From Ciona savignyi (Eukaryota; Chordata; Ascidiacea; Phlebobranchia; Cionidae): a stretch of DNA of 64,000 bases. The notes beneath the pieces are model-generated. The model was not told the DNA's origin. It worked only from the letters and a program-made list of their open reading frames with translations, and did no database searches. The position numbers were made by a program, and so were the translations under genes. Positions 23,301-35,900 of this stretch are shown in pieces; position 1 is the stretch's first letter, and each line of letters begins with the position of its first letter. The DNA lies in the NCBI GenBank assembly GCA_000149265.1, contig CH003273.1:1-64000 (forward strand), written 5' to 3'.

Positions 23301-25649
23301 ATGGTGTGACGTATTTTGAGCTCATATTACCAGTCGTACTGAACCTTGGAATTAATATCGTGGTCACGTGAATTCCGGTTCTAAATGAGCAGTTGGTGGT
23401 TTAAATTGCTTACAGCGGGGGGGGGGGGCAGTTTAATTAAACTCCGTCAAAACCTTGCGACTAAGATCTTAAAGAATATTTAACGTGAACGCATGGTCCT
23501 TAAAAATTAAACGTCAAAAGAAATGCGATTGATTATTGAATAAAAATAAATCCTTTTTGAATTATTCGCTTTCGATGTTTTGGCGGGAAGAATATTTTAA
23601 TTATTTCGCACAATTGTGTTTTAGTCTCAAAGCAGCCTGGAGAATCGATCGGGGACGGAAATTAAAAGAGCAAGATTTGAATCTCAGTGATTGTCGTGAA
23701 TAATGGAGCCATCAATTATTAACGTCGCAACGAAATTAGAGTTATCTTCGAGTCGACATTCTTTTACTCGTCAGAGTTCTGCATAATACGCAAGCACGGA
23801 ACATCATTTTGCGATTAAAACTTCGATGTTTATACGATTTTTCCTCCCCCAGCGGATATCACACACGGATACTTGGATATTTCGATGCCAATTATAAGCT
23901 AGGTACTGTGTGTCACATTGGGGAAATATGTCGAGTGATTTAAGTTTTTTATTATTTTTTTTACCAGCTAGGTTTCGAATTATAATAATTTGTTTGACAT
24001 GGGTGTGTATATTAATGGTTAACTGTTCGACCACACAGCCGTACATTTTGATTGGTTTATTAATTAAGTATTTCTAGTCGAAATAAGCAAACTAATTTTA
24101 AGTTCTGGGAAATTGTTCTAATCCCCCAGTTAAACAATGGCTTAGAGATTTGCCATTTTCAGAATTTGCATTTTACCACAATCACATGGTGTTTTACTGC
24201 GAAACGAGATTACACCGTATACTTTCCACAGCTTGTTAAAGCGAACTGGACTTAAAACGTTCACAATTCAAACACCGAAATTCTGCAATGAAATATTCAA
24301 CTTAGGTACAATCCGCCGGAAACGGGTACAATCCGCAGGAAAAAATGGTCAATTCCGCGACGCAAAATTCCCGCGGAACTGCGTCTACCTACGCACGGAT
24401 TGGTGAACCATGTTACGTCATGACGATATTAAATATTCATCTCGTGTGGGAACTTCTACATTTGCTGGAGTGGAGGCAATTCTTTCGCGTTGATTGTGTG
24501 CGTCATTGGAACAATGGGAAAGAATAGGTAACAATGAGGAACAATGGGGGAACAATGGGGGAACAATGGGGGAACAATGAAACCGAAATCTTCGCTGAGC
24601 AAAATTCAATGCAACTGTTGTGCATGTGTCACGTGACTGATGTGCATTGTATATTTCCTGCCGCAGCGCAATGCGTCATGCGTCATGCGCAATTCACAAC
24701 AATCACCCATTGACTCATAACAATTACCTTCAATTGCGACGCTTGCATCATAGTTGGTGTACTGTGACGACATAGAGGACTCGGGACGTAGAATTTTCAT
24801 GACGGCATCGATCATAAATGCAACCCCAATTATGACGTCAACAATAGTGAGGTTGACGATGAAAATATACATTCGCTGACGTAATCGCCTGAATGATAAG
24901 AATAATTCATTGTTTTATCAAGAATTCAGAATCATTTATTTGTTTGGTCAAAAATATACGCAACAACAATGAATTAGAACACAATAATTTGAATTTATAT
25001 AAATATTTAAGACCAGGAGGCAACGAAACGATCATATAGTCAACAAGTTGCCCCCTTTCCCCAATAATCATCATTAAGTCAACCGAGCAAAATGTAACAC
25101 AACAGTAGATATTACAACATAGAAATAAGTGAAAAACTTAATGCACTGCAGTGATTAAACACCAATATGTGGTCGAAATTCATATTTGCGTCGGAAATAA
25201 GTCATAACTTATTTAAGCTACTGGCCCGTTAACCTACTATCGACGACGACAGATTGGGTGATGGTGTGTTAATGATTAATTTGAAAGGTTGCAGATCCGA
25301 AACTGGTTGCTAGATAGTCGGTTGTGTCCTTGCACTTAACGGACATTGCCTGAACCCAGTGGGTTAATGGGTTCTATTAAAAGGAAAAACGTTTTAATCG
25401 TGTCAAACACTGCAATACCTTCTGAAACACGAATATAAACAACGAGTAATCTGATGATTGCTCGTGTGATAACGCCCTCGGTTAACCTAACGATTGGACA
25501 GACATTAATCTTCCAATATTAGATTCAAAATACCGGTTATTAATATTCAAGACCCACCTGTAGTTACCAAGAATGCACAACAACGCAAATAGGTTGGTCA
25601 ATGCACAACAGGTGGAAAGAACAAGGACAACAATTCTTACTTCAATCAT
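17313..25649 (-). CDS. divergent seven-transmembrane receptor (rhodopsin-type layout), exon set
   Basis: Assembled from five coding blocks. 25558-25649: start codon and TM1 (IVVLVLSTCCALTNLFALL), donor AG|GTGGGT. 24728-24888: intracellular loop RRLRQR, then TM2 with NLTIVDVIIG, which has the conserved Asp. About 22569-22756: a probable TM3 (ASVFMSALNTAVLTYAL) followed by HKRTT instead of DRY. 20205-about 20391: TM4-like VALLLVIWIAFLVTWLLP, donor GG|GTGAGA. 17313-about 17905: three segments read as TM5-TM7, the last with HSTLAPSLYLV where family A has NPxxY, then GFRR and the stop. Junction phases agree for blocks 1-3. They could not be matched for the 3/4 and 4/5 joins, so a short exon may be missing or the boundaries differ. 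Ligand class unknown. One gene is likelier than two, but this is not proven. Confidence 0.5.
18157..18434 (-). repeat. SINE-2 copy, nearly full length
   Basis: Reverse strand begins GTTCGACCGATTAGCTTGGT, has a B-box-like GGTTCGAAACTGGTCGC, then CTTGGGCAAGGCACTTAACG, AACCCAGCGTATTAATGGGT and a 3' end CATGAATATCCTT. Consensus copies are about 290 bp. Lies between exon blocks of the receptor gene. Confidence 0.88.
19405..19495 (+). repeat. SINE-1 copy, shortened body
   Basis: TACGGTCGTGTGGCGTAATG head and GGGTTCGAAACTTGG B-box-like motif; the central GACGAGCCC segment is missing. Confidence 0.75.
20490..20640. repeat. A+T-only tandem repeat, about 42-bp period
   Basis: Three to four copies of a unit containing TTAATTCAAATTTAAATTAA followed by A-runs. 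Each unit contains the self-complementary AAATTTAAATT. Located in a receptor intron. Confidence 0.75.
20985..21062 (-). repeat. SINE-2 5' fragment
   Basis: Reverse strand reads AGCTTGGTGGGTTAATGCGT and GCAGGTTCGAAACTGGTCG, then breaks off. Confidence 0.75.
21345..22398 (+). repeat. 109-bp satellite array C (about 9.6 copies)
   Basis: Exact 109-bp spacing (GTGTGGATGGTTGGTTCATT recurs at 21,357, 21,466, 21,575 and so on). Units 1 and 3 share TTCTCG, GTCATGC and CTTATGC variants, and units 6 and 7 share GGCGTTATCC with GTTGTTGAAGC, showing duplication of adjacent blocks. It lies between the receptor blocks at 20.4 and 22.6 kb, in the same strand sense as array B. Confidence 0.95.
22905..23028 (-). 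repeat. SINE-2 internal fragment
   Basis: Contains TGGGTTCTATCAAATTGAAG, CTTGGGCAAGGCACTTTACG and GGTTTTGAACTGGTCACTAG on the reverse strand; both ends are missing. Confidence 0.78.
23948..24048 (-). repeat. SINE-1 copy, diverged
   Basis: Reverse strand runs from GTACGGCTGTGTGGTCGAAC to TTCGAAACCTAGCTGG and an A-rich tail. Confidence 0.7.
24511..24580 (+). repeat. 13-bp minisatellite (GGAACAATGGGGG)
   Basis: Four near-perfect units with degenerate flanking copies. Confidence 0.8.
25240..25400 (+). repeat. SINE-2 5' half
   Basis: GGTTGCAGATCCGAAACTGG, then CTTAACGGACATTGCCTGAA and GTGGGTTAATGGGTTCTATT; the 3' half is replaced. Confidence 0.8.
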
Positions 25650-25767
25650 ATTGTTGGACAATTTATACGGTTTCTATGGCAAATAACTTAATTATACTTT
25701 GGAACAAATTCTGGTGAAACAATAGAGGAGTTATGGAACATGCGACCGGTTAAATTATTGACAGCAT

Positions 25768-25950
25768 GACTAGTGATTGGCCGAAAGGTGGGGGATCGAA
25801 ACCAGCCGCTAGCCATTCGGTTGTGTCCTTAGGTAAGGCACTTAACGGACATTGCCTGAACCCAGCGGATTAATGGGTTCTATTAAATTAAATTAAATAA
25901 ACGTGGTTATAGCTCTGTTAACCCGACGGTGGGCGCGAGGTGTTTTATAC
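25768..25950 (+). repeat. SINE-2 copy, 3' truncated
   Basis: Runs from GACTAGTGATTGGCCGAAAG to CCCGACGGTGGGCGCGAGGT. Confidence 0.82.
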
Positions 25951-26561
25951 TTCGTGTACAAGGCACCAAAGGCAAAATGTTAATTTATACAACTGCTTCG
26001 AATTGTTAATTACCTAAAAAAGGGAGGGGGGCAGCTGTACTATGGTCATATATTAAAATATAACGACAAAAAGTACATGATCTGTTATATCCCATTCATG
26101 TTTCCCATGGATAATTAATTATTAATTTTGGCTCCCTGCTGTTGTAGATAATCTAATTTTAATGAGAATTGCGATATTTTTAAACAACATCAACCAAATA
26201 TGGATCTTCTGTTGCGTCACAAAAGGCAGTTGAACCAAGCCGGCTGCTATTCAATTGTGACGTAACAAAGAATATTATCATTATTATTATTATATTTTTT
26301 TATTATTATAATGAATTTAATATTATTAGAATATATATAGAATTCAAATAGCCATACTCTATTATACAGTATATAAATAATTACTTTTGCAGTTGGTCTA
26401 CTTTAAACCCATATCACTGTATTTCTGTGAATACTTTAATACACTTCCGGTACAGTGGCCGGTCGTGTAACCACAGTTGCTCCAAATAGCTAAATAAATG
26501 TTAACGGGCAAGTTTCGAACCCTGGATTTGCGTTCGTTACTCAGTCTGTTGTAAAATAGGA

Positions 26562-26702
26562 ATAGGATATTCATGTTTATCCCCGTGAATGGGAAAACCA
26601 AGGGGGTTAACACACGGGCAATCGTCAGATCCCCTCGCGCCCATCGTCGGGTTACCACTGATGTACATGAATAGGTCGCGATAACCATTCGTCCACGCGA
26701 CC
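26562..26702 (-). repeat. SINE-2 3' end joined to a SINE-1 head
   Basis: 26,562-26,662 is the reverse of a SINE-2 3' end (CCTTGGTTTTCCCATTCACG). It passes at 26,665-26,702 into the reverse of a SINE-1 head (GGTCGCGTGGACGAATGGTT). Two families meet with no spacer. Confidence 0.7.
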
Positions 26703-26759
26703 ATTTGTGCCAATTGCATTCAGTAACATTTATCGAGATTTGCAATAATAATGTCTCAA

Positions 26760-29700
26760 TCGACTAACTTTCGAGGTTCTATATTAAACTCAATGAGGAA
26801 TTTATGTTAAACTAATCGCAGCGAAATCTTAATTCTATCTTCAAATTAAGGTCGTCTATAGCGAAATCAATTGTAAAGAGTTATTTTTAACTATTTAGTG
26901 CAAAAACAAAGATTTTTCACGCCACAATTTACCGCGCGATGATGTTAAATTTTAAAGATTTTACAGAAAAATGTTCGAAAAGCTTTTTACAATTGACGAA
27001 AGTAAAACTTTTCTAATTCAATTCGACGGTGACAATGTTGACAAATTAAAAAAACTGTTTTTAATAAGTAAGTTAAACACAAAAATGATAACATTTTCTA
27101 AAATGAAGAAATAAAAAATCCTCCAAGTATTTCCGACAAGCAGGCGGTCAAAAACACAAACAATCCACAAATATATTGGTATTTATGTAGCAACCATTGC
27201 CTGATATATCTACTGGTATATAAATACCGCGACCAACTCTATCTCTGCATTAATCGACCACCAACTATACGCAAATCAATGGGGTGAACCGATCATTGCA
27301 ATCCAAGGATCTTTATTACTGAACTGAGCATGTAATATCCATCGCCTTTCTCGCTGCACGGTCTCGAATCGTTCTGTGACGACATAACGTCTACTTGCAG
27401 CGGTTGGTACTATAGAAGTATCTTATAAATGTCGACATTACACCTGGTAAACGTATTTGGCATCCAAAATGAATGTAAACAAGGTATGTATGCTTGCGCA
27501 AACAACTATCATCCGATTTTACCAGAATAACTAAGTTTTAATACTTGGTTATCAAAGTAGAAATGCAATGTACATTATTTAACAAGCTATCTGTCACAAA
27601 CCAACAGATAATAATGACTTGCCAAGCTACTGAGATTGAACCTTCTTCGAACCAATTAATAGTTCCAATTGAAGCAACGAGGTATAAATAATGCAGAGTA
27701 TACGCGCCTTGCCCGGTCAACCACTTGTCCTCTAATCAATAAACAGACTGTGCTCACCACATTGAACGAAACAACTACAGTTTAAACATCTATTTGATAA
27801 ATAATACATGTCATGTCCTTTAACTCTCTCTTTTGGCGGGTTGCAAGGATTATTATGAGTGAAACATCTAATGAAAGTACTGGAAAAATTACTCAAGTAA
27901 TAAAAAAGCGAATATACTTTAAAGGAAGTAATATATCGGGCTACCGATATGGCAGACCACACTGCAGAAATCTGATGACACTTTATGAGCTTGTAAAGTC
28001 GATTACCGCTAAACAATGGACGAAGGGTTTTGACGATAACTGCCCCAAATATTTTTGATCCAGATATAGTATATTCGGTAGTAGAACGTTTTAAAGGTTG
28101 CTACAAACTACAAAACTAATACTTTAATCAGCGCGGTTTTATATACTGGGAATCAGAACATAATATTTGTAACGATGGTGGGTTTGGTGGGAACAACTAC
28201 ATAAAGCTGATTTCGCTGACATATAATTATCACAATTATGGTCACAATGGCGTTAATTTAATCATAATGGCAAAATTCAACCAAACAATCATAATTTTAC
28301 ATCTCAAAGACTAAATTACGTCATAATTATAGTACCATATCACAATAATTAAAATATTTTGCCGCGCATTTTTAATCTCACTGCGCACAGGCTAAAAATC
28401 ACTTCTGTCGTGAATTCAGTTGTAACGGTTTAGGAATTAGGACTGCTTTATAAGCGAAAGTTATGTTTCAATTTGCTATAAATAAATTATAGTGAATATG
28501 TTTATTATACAAGGCTACAAGAAGTAGTGAAGTAACCACGTGTGCTTCGTCGGTTGCACTGATATCTACATGTAACAAAACTACATTATCCTACCAAGAA
28601 CAATACGCGTTATGACAACACAAGGAACAATGCACAACAGCAGCTTGTCGATCGCGGTAAACAGAAACCGTGAACCTTGTATGACATCACAATCATTATT
28701 CTCGCAAGGGCTAAGTGTCTATTATTTTAAGAAACTTTTTCAAAACAAGTTACGAAAGAACTAGTTATAACTAATAGCAGCCTCTTCGTGCTTTAATCGC
28801 AAGAATATTCTTATACTCAGTAAATATTCCTTTATTTGCCATATTTTTTAACATTGCCATCAATTAAATAACTAATACTCTACTACATAAAAATTAAGGC
28901 TAACAAAACAAAATTGTTCATCGACCAATACAGTGTATTTCAACATCAAGTTTTTTTCAATTAATTCGTTGACGTTTAATCCCACGGTGGCTTTAAAAGT
29001 ACAATTATACAGCAATCTCCATACGGGGTATAGGTATATTGCTATTTGTTTAATAGCCTTTAGAGAATGAATAAATCAATACGAGAATACGAAGCAATTA
29101 CTTACCGGACGTTTGTAAGTATGTCCACAGCTGTTGATATTGCATAGGGTTGCGTTTCTACTGTAATTTATTCGTTGGATTTAGGGCCAAGTAGCGTTTT
29201 TTATTTGACTGCTTGGCTAAGTTAAGGATGATCTTAATCTATGCTTTTAGAGGTTAGAAATCTCGTGCTAAGAAATAATATTAAACCTGGCCAACCGTTA
29301 CACAATTTTAAAAAAATATAACGTTCGCTTTATAGTATTTTAATATGCCATAACATAGATTAAGCTATACCTGCAGCTGCGTGTATAGTTCTCGATTAAT
29401 CTACCACCCCGGTAGAACCAGATGTTTAATTTTGCTCCTGCTGACAACCGTGTTTGATTAAAAAACGGTCGACACTGATCGTCGATTTAAATTCGATTCA
29501 TGTCAAAAATTGAACCGTACTATATCGATTCACATGTGGGCCATTTGAATGGAAATATACAAAGAAAAATCAATTGATTTGTTGTTCCCAAATGAATTGT
29601 GTAGGAAGATAAATTATATCGTTTCGTAATATAAAGAGCACATTACTTCAATATATAAGGTACATGCATACAAATGCATTGTGTGGTTGCTAATGCACAA

Positions 29701-32080
29701 AATCGTAAATTCAATAGAATCAAGTTATTGAGCTCTCGTTACGACTGCTGCTAAAGTTTAACCCACTTTGGGTAATGTAGGTCATTCATTTTTGCCCCAG
29801 TATTAAAACAGCCAATTAAACAAATCACAACACAGGAACAGGAAAAGACGGAAATTGCACTGATACACGATTACACAGATAAATCTCTCACGTCATTTCC
29901 CCCCAGTAACTAGCCAACCATTGCATATAATCATCTACATTCTCTTCAAGATTATTACGTGTTGCCTCCTTTTACCCAGCAAATACGAAGTAATTTACAG
30001 ACAAACACCACGATATTGGACATTTAGCACTTTACTGTATCTTTGTTCTAAATCTCTTCACACTGAAATTATATTTGGTTAGATTTACTGTGATATCCTT
30101 TTCTGCAAAACATTTACTAATCAGTTTAACCAAACAAAACGTACATAATAGAAAAACCCATCTAAAAACAACAGTTTATAATCTATCTACTGCGGTATTG
30201 ACTGCCTGCTTTCCTTTAATCGGAAACCCCTGTGTTGTCATAATGGTTTTAAGTGACGACATAGAGAGGACGTCGTACTACTCCAGCGAAGATTAACTAC
30301 GGAAATGGTGGAGCAATCAAAACAAATAACCGCATAAGCTTGCATTATAAGCTGACTGCTGGTCAATAGTTTTGCAATTATGTGATTGTTACAATGCTTG
30401 GCCTTTGTGACATCATATAACAATACAAATAAACAGAAAGTTAAAAATATTAACTAGTTTTCCACTGTTAATATAGTATGCTGCTAATAATATAGTGTCC
30501 TGCTAATAATGTAGTTTACCACTAATACATACCGTAGATTTATTTTCATCCAACACATATATACGGTAAACTAGGTTTATCTTAGCGTGTTAGATAAAAC
30601 GGTGAAATTCACTTTATTATTTCTACACACAGAGCTATAACCGATGAACTAAAGTCATATGTAGCTTAGATACTCAGATTATGCTATTTGTAGCACAGAA
30701 GTCCACAGCCAACGTTATCTATTACTTCCTTCTATTCAATTAAATCGTCCAATCCTGCCTAATGGTGCTATGCAATGTAACAGGATGTAACAGTTCTATA
30801 GAGAGAAGCGCAGTTTAACAGATAGTGTTTCATATGTCTTTGACTTTATAAGGTCAGGTATCCTTAAATTCGGAGAGAAACACGCAATTTGTGCTAAGAG
30901 TCACAACATGAGTTTACCTTTGTGACCGATTAAAATAATTTTATTTTATACGTGAACAAAGAGAGGATAAATATTTATTTTTACAAAACAATTGTAAATC
31001 AATTGTGAGATACTGTGTTTAACTGAATCAAAATAATAATACATATTCTAGAATTAAGCTCAAGAAATACTGTACCAGTAGCCTACACACTGTTACATAA
31101 CATCTACAAGATTTATAAACATGCTTATTTAATAACACGTCACCAGTCTAAATCATCTGACTTTATGTTATTGGTATTTCACATATAGAAGTTAAACGTG
31201 TACTGTTCAAAGGAATCTTGGCAGCTGGCACTTATTAAGGCATCGCTAAGAATTGTTAAATAGCTTATAATTGTAAAAACTTTAATATAACCTCACAGCA
31301 CCTGCCTTAATTAAACTAATGGAACAGATGCACTCGCTGTTAATGCTAATTTTAAAATAACATTTAATGTGGTATAAACGAATACCTCATTTTAACCTTA
31401 TTTTATAATACTTCTAAAACCAGATTAACTGTTTAAACGTATTTAATCGTAATTTATTTCTTGCATGCTGCTATTATAATTGATCTAAATGATGTACTGT
31501 GTATTGTTAATGCAAATCTTACAACTTATATTTTCTAGAGTTTTGTAATTATCTTGGGTTTATCCACTATCTACCCATTACCATTATTACCATCTATAAA
31601 TAGATTTATTAGTGGTAACTGTTGATGCCATGCTAGCCCTATGAGATGGACAGGTCAGACGGGATGTCTAATTGTGCGCTATTTCCGGTTTACCATCGTC
31701 ACTTCCGTATGCGTAACTGACCAATCTGCAGCTTTTCTGCAGTAACTACGAGATGATAATTTCTATTTACAATCTTTCTTAAAACCGTTTTGTGTGCAAC
31801 GCTTGTGGGAACAAACATGACTCACAGTTTAAACTAAACCGAACGGATGTGATTATTCCACTCTGTCCGTGTGGTGTTTGTTCCACTTTAACTATATTTC
31901 CTTGTCTTTCTAACGAACCTTATTTCAACTAGACATAGCGTTAGTTGCACCCGACCTTGAATCAGATTATTTCGGTCGTTTTGAATCCCAGCAACAACAG
32001 CTTTCATTGAATTTACCATCCCATCTAAGTGTGTGCGGTCGCGTTTCTAATGTTTGTTTGTGTTACAAACCCACCGCTTC
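26760..32080. other. A+T-rich stretch without a recognised gene
   Basis: Long homopolymer-rich, stop-dense sequence. A TATATAAATA box near 27,218, an ATG at 27,469 and a GTATGT donor at 27,484 could mark a first exon (MNVNK), but no acceptor in the right phase follows. The 67-codon frame ending at 28,058 has no support beyond being open. Confidence 0.5.
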
Positions 32081-32084
32081 ATAG

Positions 32085-32280
32085 GTGACTCGGTCATCAG
32101 TCGAAACGTTGATGGTTCGAAACCAACCTATAGCTACTCGGTTGTGCAATTGGGATACCAACTTGCTCGTTTCCTGTAGTACCCAGTGGGTTGATATGTG
32201 AACAAATAGGATACCACACTGCAAAAGAATATAAGATCCGACGGTGGGCGCAGTAATATAACGATTGCCCCTGTGTTGTG
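32085..32280 (+). repeat. SINE-2 copy, strongly diverged
   Basis: Recognisable from ATGGTTCGAAACCAACCTAT, CCCAGTGGGTTGATATG and CCGACGGTGGGCGCAGT. Confidence 0.65.
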
Positions 32281-32805
32281 AGACTAGTTACCAAATCAAT
32301 ATAAGCCGAACCGATTAATGCATCGCGTTTATTTACAGAGGTTATATAATTGGAAGCGAGAATATCTTAAGTTGAACTTGATTTCCCAATATCTGCAATG
32401 GAATTGGTGGAAATTGATCGAGAACAACATTAGATAATAAATAATTATTTATTGTGGTATTTGCGTGCGTTGCCCCAAACCAGGGGATTCTTGTTGGCTG
32501 TAATATTTTTTAATAATTTTTTTGTAATGTTGACTAAATTGTTTTGTTGACTAAAATTGTTGACTAAAGTTAAACAATGTTGACTAAAATTTTTTGTACC
32601 AATTTTGTGCGATGTTTCTGCTTAATTACACGTGATTTCTGCTTAAGTTGTTACATTTGTGCGATGTTTCTGCTTAATTCTTCTGTGTAGTCTAGAGGAT
32701 AGAGATGAAGGTTGTGGTTATGAAGGTGCTTGGTTCAACATTCACTCTCACCACTTTGTGGCTGTGTCATTTGGAAAGCTATTCGCAGACCTTGGTCCAA
32801 CCCAG

Positions 32806-32811
32806 TTTATT
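32806..32811 (-). promoter_or_regulatory. polyadenylation signal AATAAA for the BPI-like gene
   Basis: Minus-strand AATAAA about 115 bases after the stop codon at 32,926-32,928. Confidence 0.5.
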
Positions 32812-32925
32812 TATATGTTTTGTTCACAATATGTACAATAGGAGCTACAAGAATATTTACGAAAGCAGCATTAAATTGTGTCAGGGTTAAACCGCGTTTA
32901 CCTATCATGTTGAGAACTTGTTGAG

Positions 32926-35900
32926 TTAGGGTGTGTTGTACCGCAAGTCCGACTGGATTTCGATGCCATTCTGCAAATAAATGTAGAAATTTAAGATGAA
33001 TTTTCCTATGGGGTGAATTTTCGTACTGAGCCAGGTTTCGAACACCTAATGGTCTTGCCGTTTTGCATAGAATATATATTTACAGTGAAATTCTGGAATA
33101 ATAAGGTAAAATCCACACACATTTGCGGAAAAGCGGTCAGGTATGTGTTAATCATATGCTGCGCCCGAACGTTCGTAGCCATAAATAACATATTAAACAA
33201 ACAAATATTAATTCCAATAAAATAGTTCGACATTTTAAGACTTTTTGGCAAAAAAAGATAAAAATGTCACCATTTTCGATAAACAGTTAATTTTTAACTG
33301 AAACAAACGTGCAGGTGCTGGAGAGTATTGTGTAGTGGTAGGGTGTTCAATCGTCCGATATGTATCTGCAGCTATATAAGTGCGATGCGGGCTATGAAAC
33401 GTATAAAGACAGGGGTGCCTCCTCTAAATACTACAAGATCGCTCGGAGCGCTTGGATCACTTAGATTGTTATGGAAAGTAATTCTAACCCTGTCCCAAAC
33501 ACTAATCTCAACCCCAGAACTAACTTTAACCCCAACCCAAACATTAAAATCATGGCTTTTGTAATTACGAAGTATAGTAAGCGATCCAAGCGATTCAAGT
33601 GGTCCAAGCGATCCAAGCGATTCAGGTGGTCCAATAAGCGACCGTAAAGACAGAACTAACCTGAACCATATTAACAACCAGATTGTCAGCTGTGAATCCC
33701 ATTGGAAGAGTGTATGATTGGACAACCATGGTCGAATCTTAATTGAAACGAATTGTTAGACATAACCAACACATCTACGTCACGTCCGGTGATACGCACT
33801 ATTAATTCCAGGCAGCAATCTTTGCACCAAGTTATTGAAGACCAAATTCAGTAGCTGAACAGGGAAATCCCCGACTTTGCTTTGCACGACAGTGGAACTT
33901 GTGTTGACGTTTCGAATTCCAGCTCTGATCCGTCCATCTTCCATCCCCATAGTAGCTTCAACGTCGGTGGTCTGGTGGTGTACTAACATTTAACCAAGTT
34001 TATGCTCCAGTTTTCGTTCAATCTTTATATCACTGGATATATTTAATCTTCGCTTAGTCATTTGGGTCGCTACGACCGACTCGCAAGCGGTTGGTTTTGA
34101 TCTCATCACCTTTCAGCTCGTAACACTGCGCATGACCACTAAGACAACTGATGTACCAACTACATCAGGGGACGTCACACCCGATTAGCTTGGTGGATTG
34201 GTGCGTTACCTTTCAACCGAAGGGTTGCAGGTACATAACTGGTCTCCAGCTAATCGGTTGTCTCATTGAGAAAGGCATTTTACGGACAATGGCTGAACCC
34301 AGCGGATTAATTGGTTCTACCAAATTGAAGGAACGTGTCTATCATATACAACTCACTGCAATAGCTCCGGTAACCCGACGGTGGGCGCGAGGTGATCTAA
34401 CGATTGGCCATGTGTTAACCCCGTTGGTTTGCACATTTACGGGGATAACTTATCCTATCATATTCTGTCAGAAGACGGTGACACTCACCACCAATAGATC
34501 CAGGATGTTGTCCAAACTACCATTCTCTGCCACCACATAAGTGGCCAAACTGAACTGGGCGTTAATATCCACCATACTGCTTGTTGTGGCCACCGTTGGA
34601 CTGGTGTTTAGGCTCATGTAGAACCGGAGAGGTCTGTGGGTCATGGTGATTACAGCGTTGGGACCGGAGAGTATCGGACTGGATTCCCACCCAACCCTCT
34701 TGGGTTAAGTGTCCATTGTAAATATATTTCTACTTTTATATTTCTTATTTCATCTTTATACTGTTGTATTATTTCAACTCAGAACAATGTTTTTTTAGCG
34801 CGTCGCCTTTCAGCCAAAGGGCTGCAGGTTCGAAACTGGTCGCAGCTAATCGGCTTTGTCATTGGGCAAAGTACTTAACGGACATTACCTGAACCAAGCG
34901 AATAAATGGGTTCTACTTAATTAAAGGAACATGTAAATCATACACAACACACTGCAATAGCTCCGGTAACCCGACGGTGGGCGCGAGGTGATCTGACGAT
35001 TGCCCGTGTGTTAACTCCCTTGCATTTTCTGATTCAGGGATAAACATGAATATCCTATTCTAACTACAACTCTTATGACGTTTTTATCCCATTCCCTTGC
35101 GCCAGATAAAATATGGAAACAAAATAGCAGAAAAGTTTAAGGCAATTACGAAACAACCCATGCGGGTTGGTGTATGAATGCCCAGTGAGCGAGATAGGCA
35201 GGCATGGGTGGATGGTCGGTATTTGTAGGAGGGGTGATTTGTTCGACGATATTCGTGCAAAAAACGAACGGTTTTCTTCTTCAAAAAAATTAAAAATTTT
35301 TTTTGGAATTTTGGACTTCAAGATGAATTTCAACAGTCTTTACGTTGCTCAACGTCACTTCCGGTCGTTTGTAGGCATGGGTTGGTGGTTGGTAACACAG
35401 CCGAGGGATAACGTTACTTACCGACTTCCATACGCAGCCATTCCTGGAAGGAACTGTGCAAATGTATCTGTTGTCAGGTTCAACCCTAGTGAGCTGATGA
35501 ACTGGAGATAAAGGTTCATGTTATTGCGTGGTATAATATAGTGTGAGTGTATACATGTAAGACAATTGTACTTTATTAGCATCAACCACGCAACACCAAA
35601 AATATACAATAACTAAAGCTAACACTACCATTGAATATATTATGAGTTGTGTTTTACCGTTAGGTGAAGTAGAGAGCTAAAAGTCAACATTTTAGGCGAC
35701 CGATTCATATTGACCATGTTGCAATTTATAGACATATCTGGCAACAAGATCACCGCGGGTTCGATACTTAACTCGGTAAGCTTGTTTTTATTTGTAATAC
35801 GACTGATGCGCAAACAATTGCAACGTGGTTTATTGTGTAAGTTAATAAGATTCTTAATGGCCGGTTCGGTGGAAAATATAAATATAAAGTCGTTTAACAA

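Noticed and set aside
27813-28058. 81-codon open frame
   Set aside because: The acceptor AAG|GATTATTATGAG does not join the possible upstream first exon in frame, and a faint resemblance to doublecortin-like sequence is too weak to claim.
33372-33725. 117-codon frame on the minus strand
   Set aside because: It overlaps exon 11 of the BPI-like gene in the wrong frame and then runs through a short tandem repeat.
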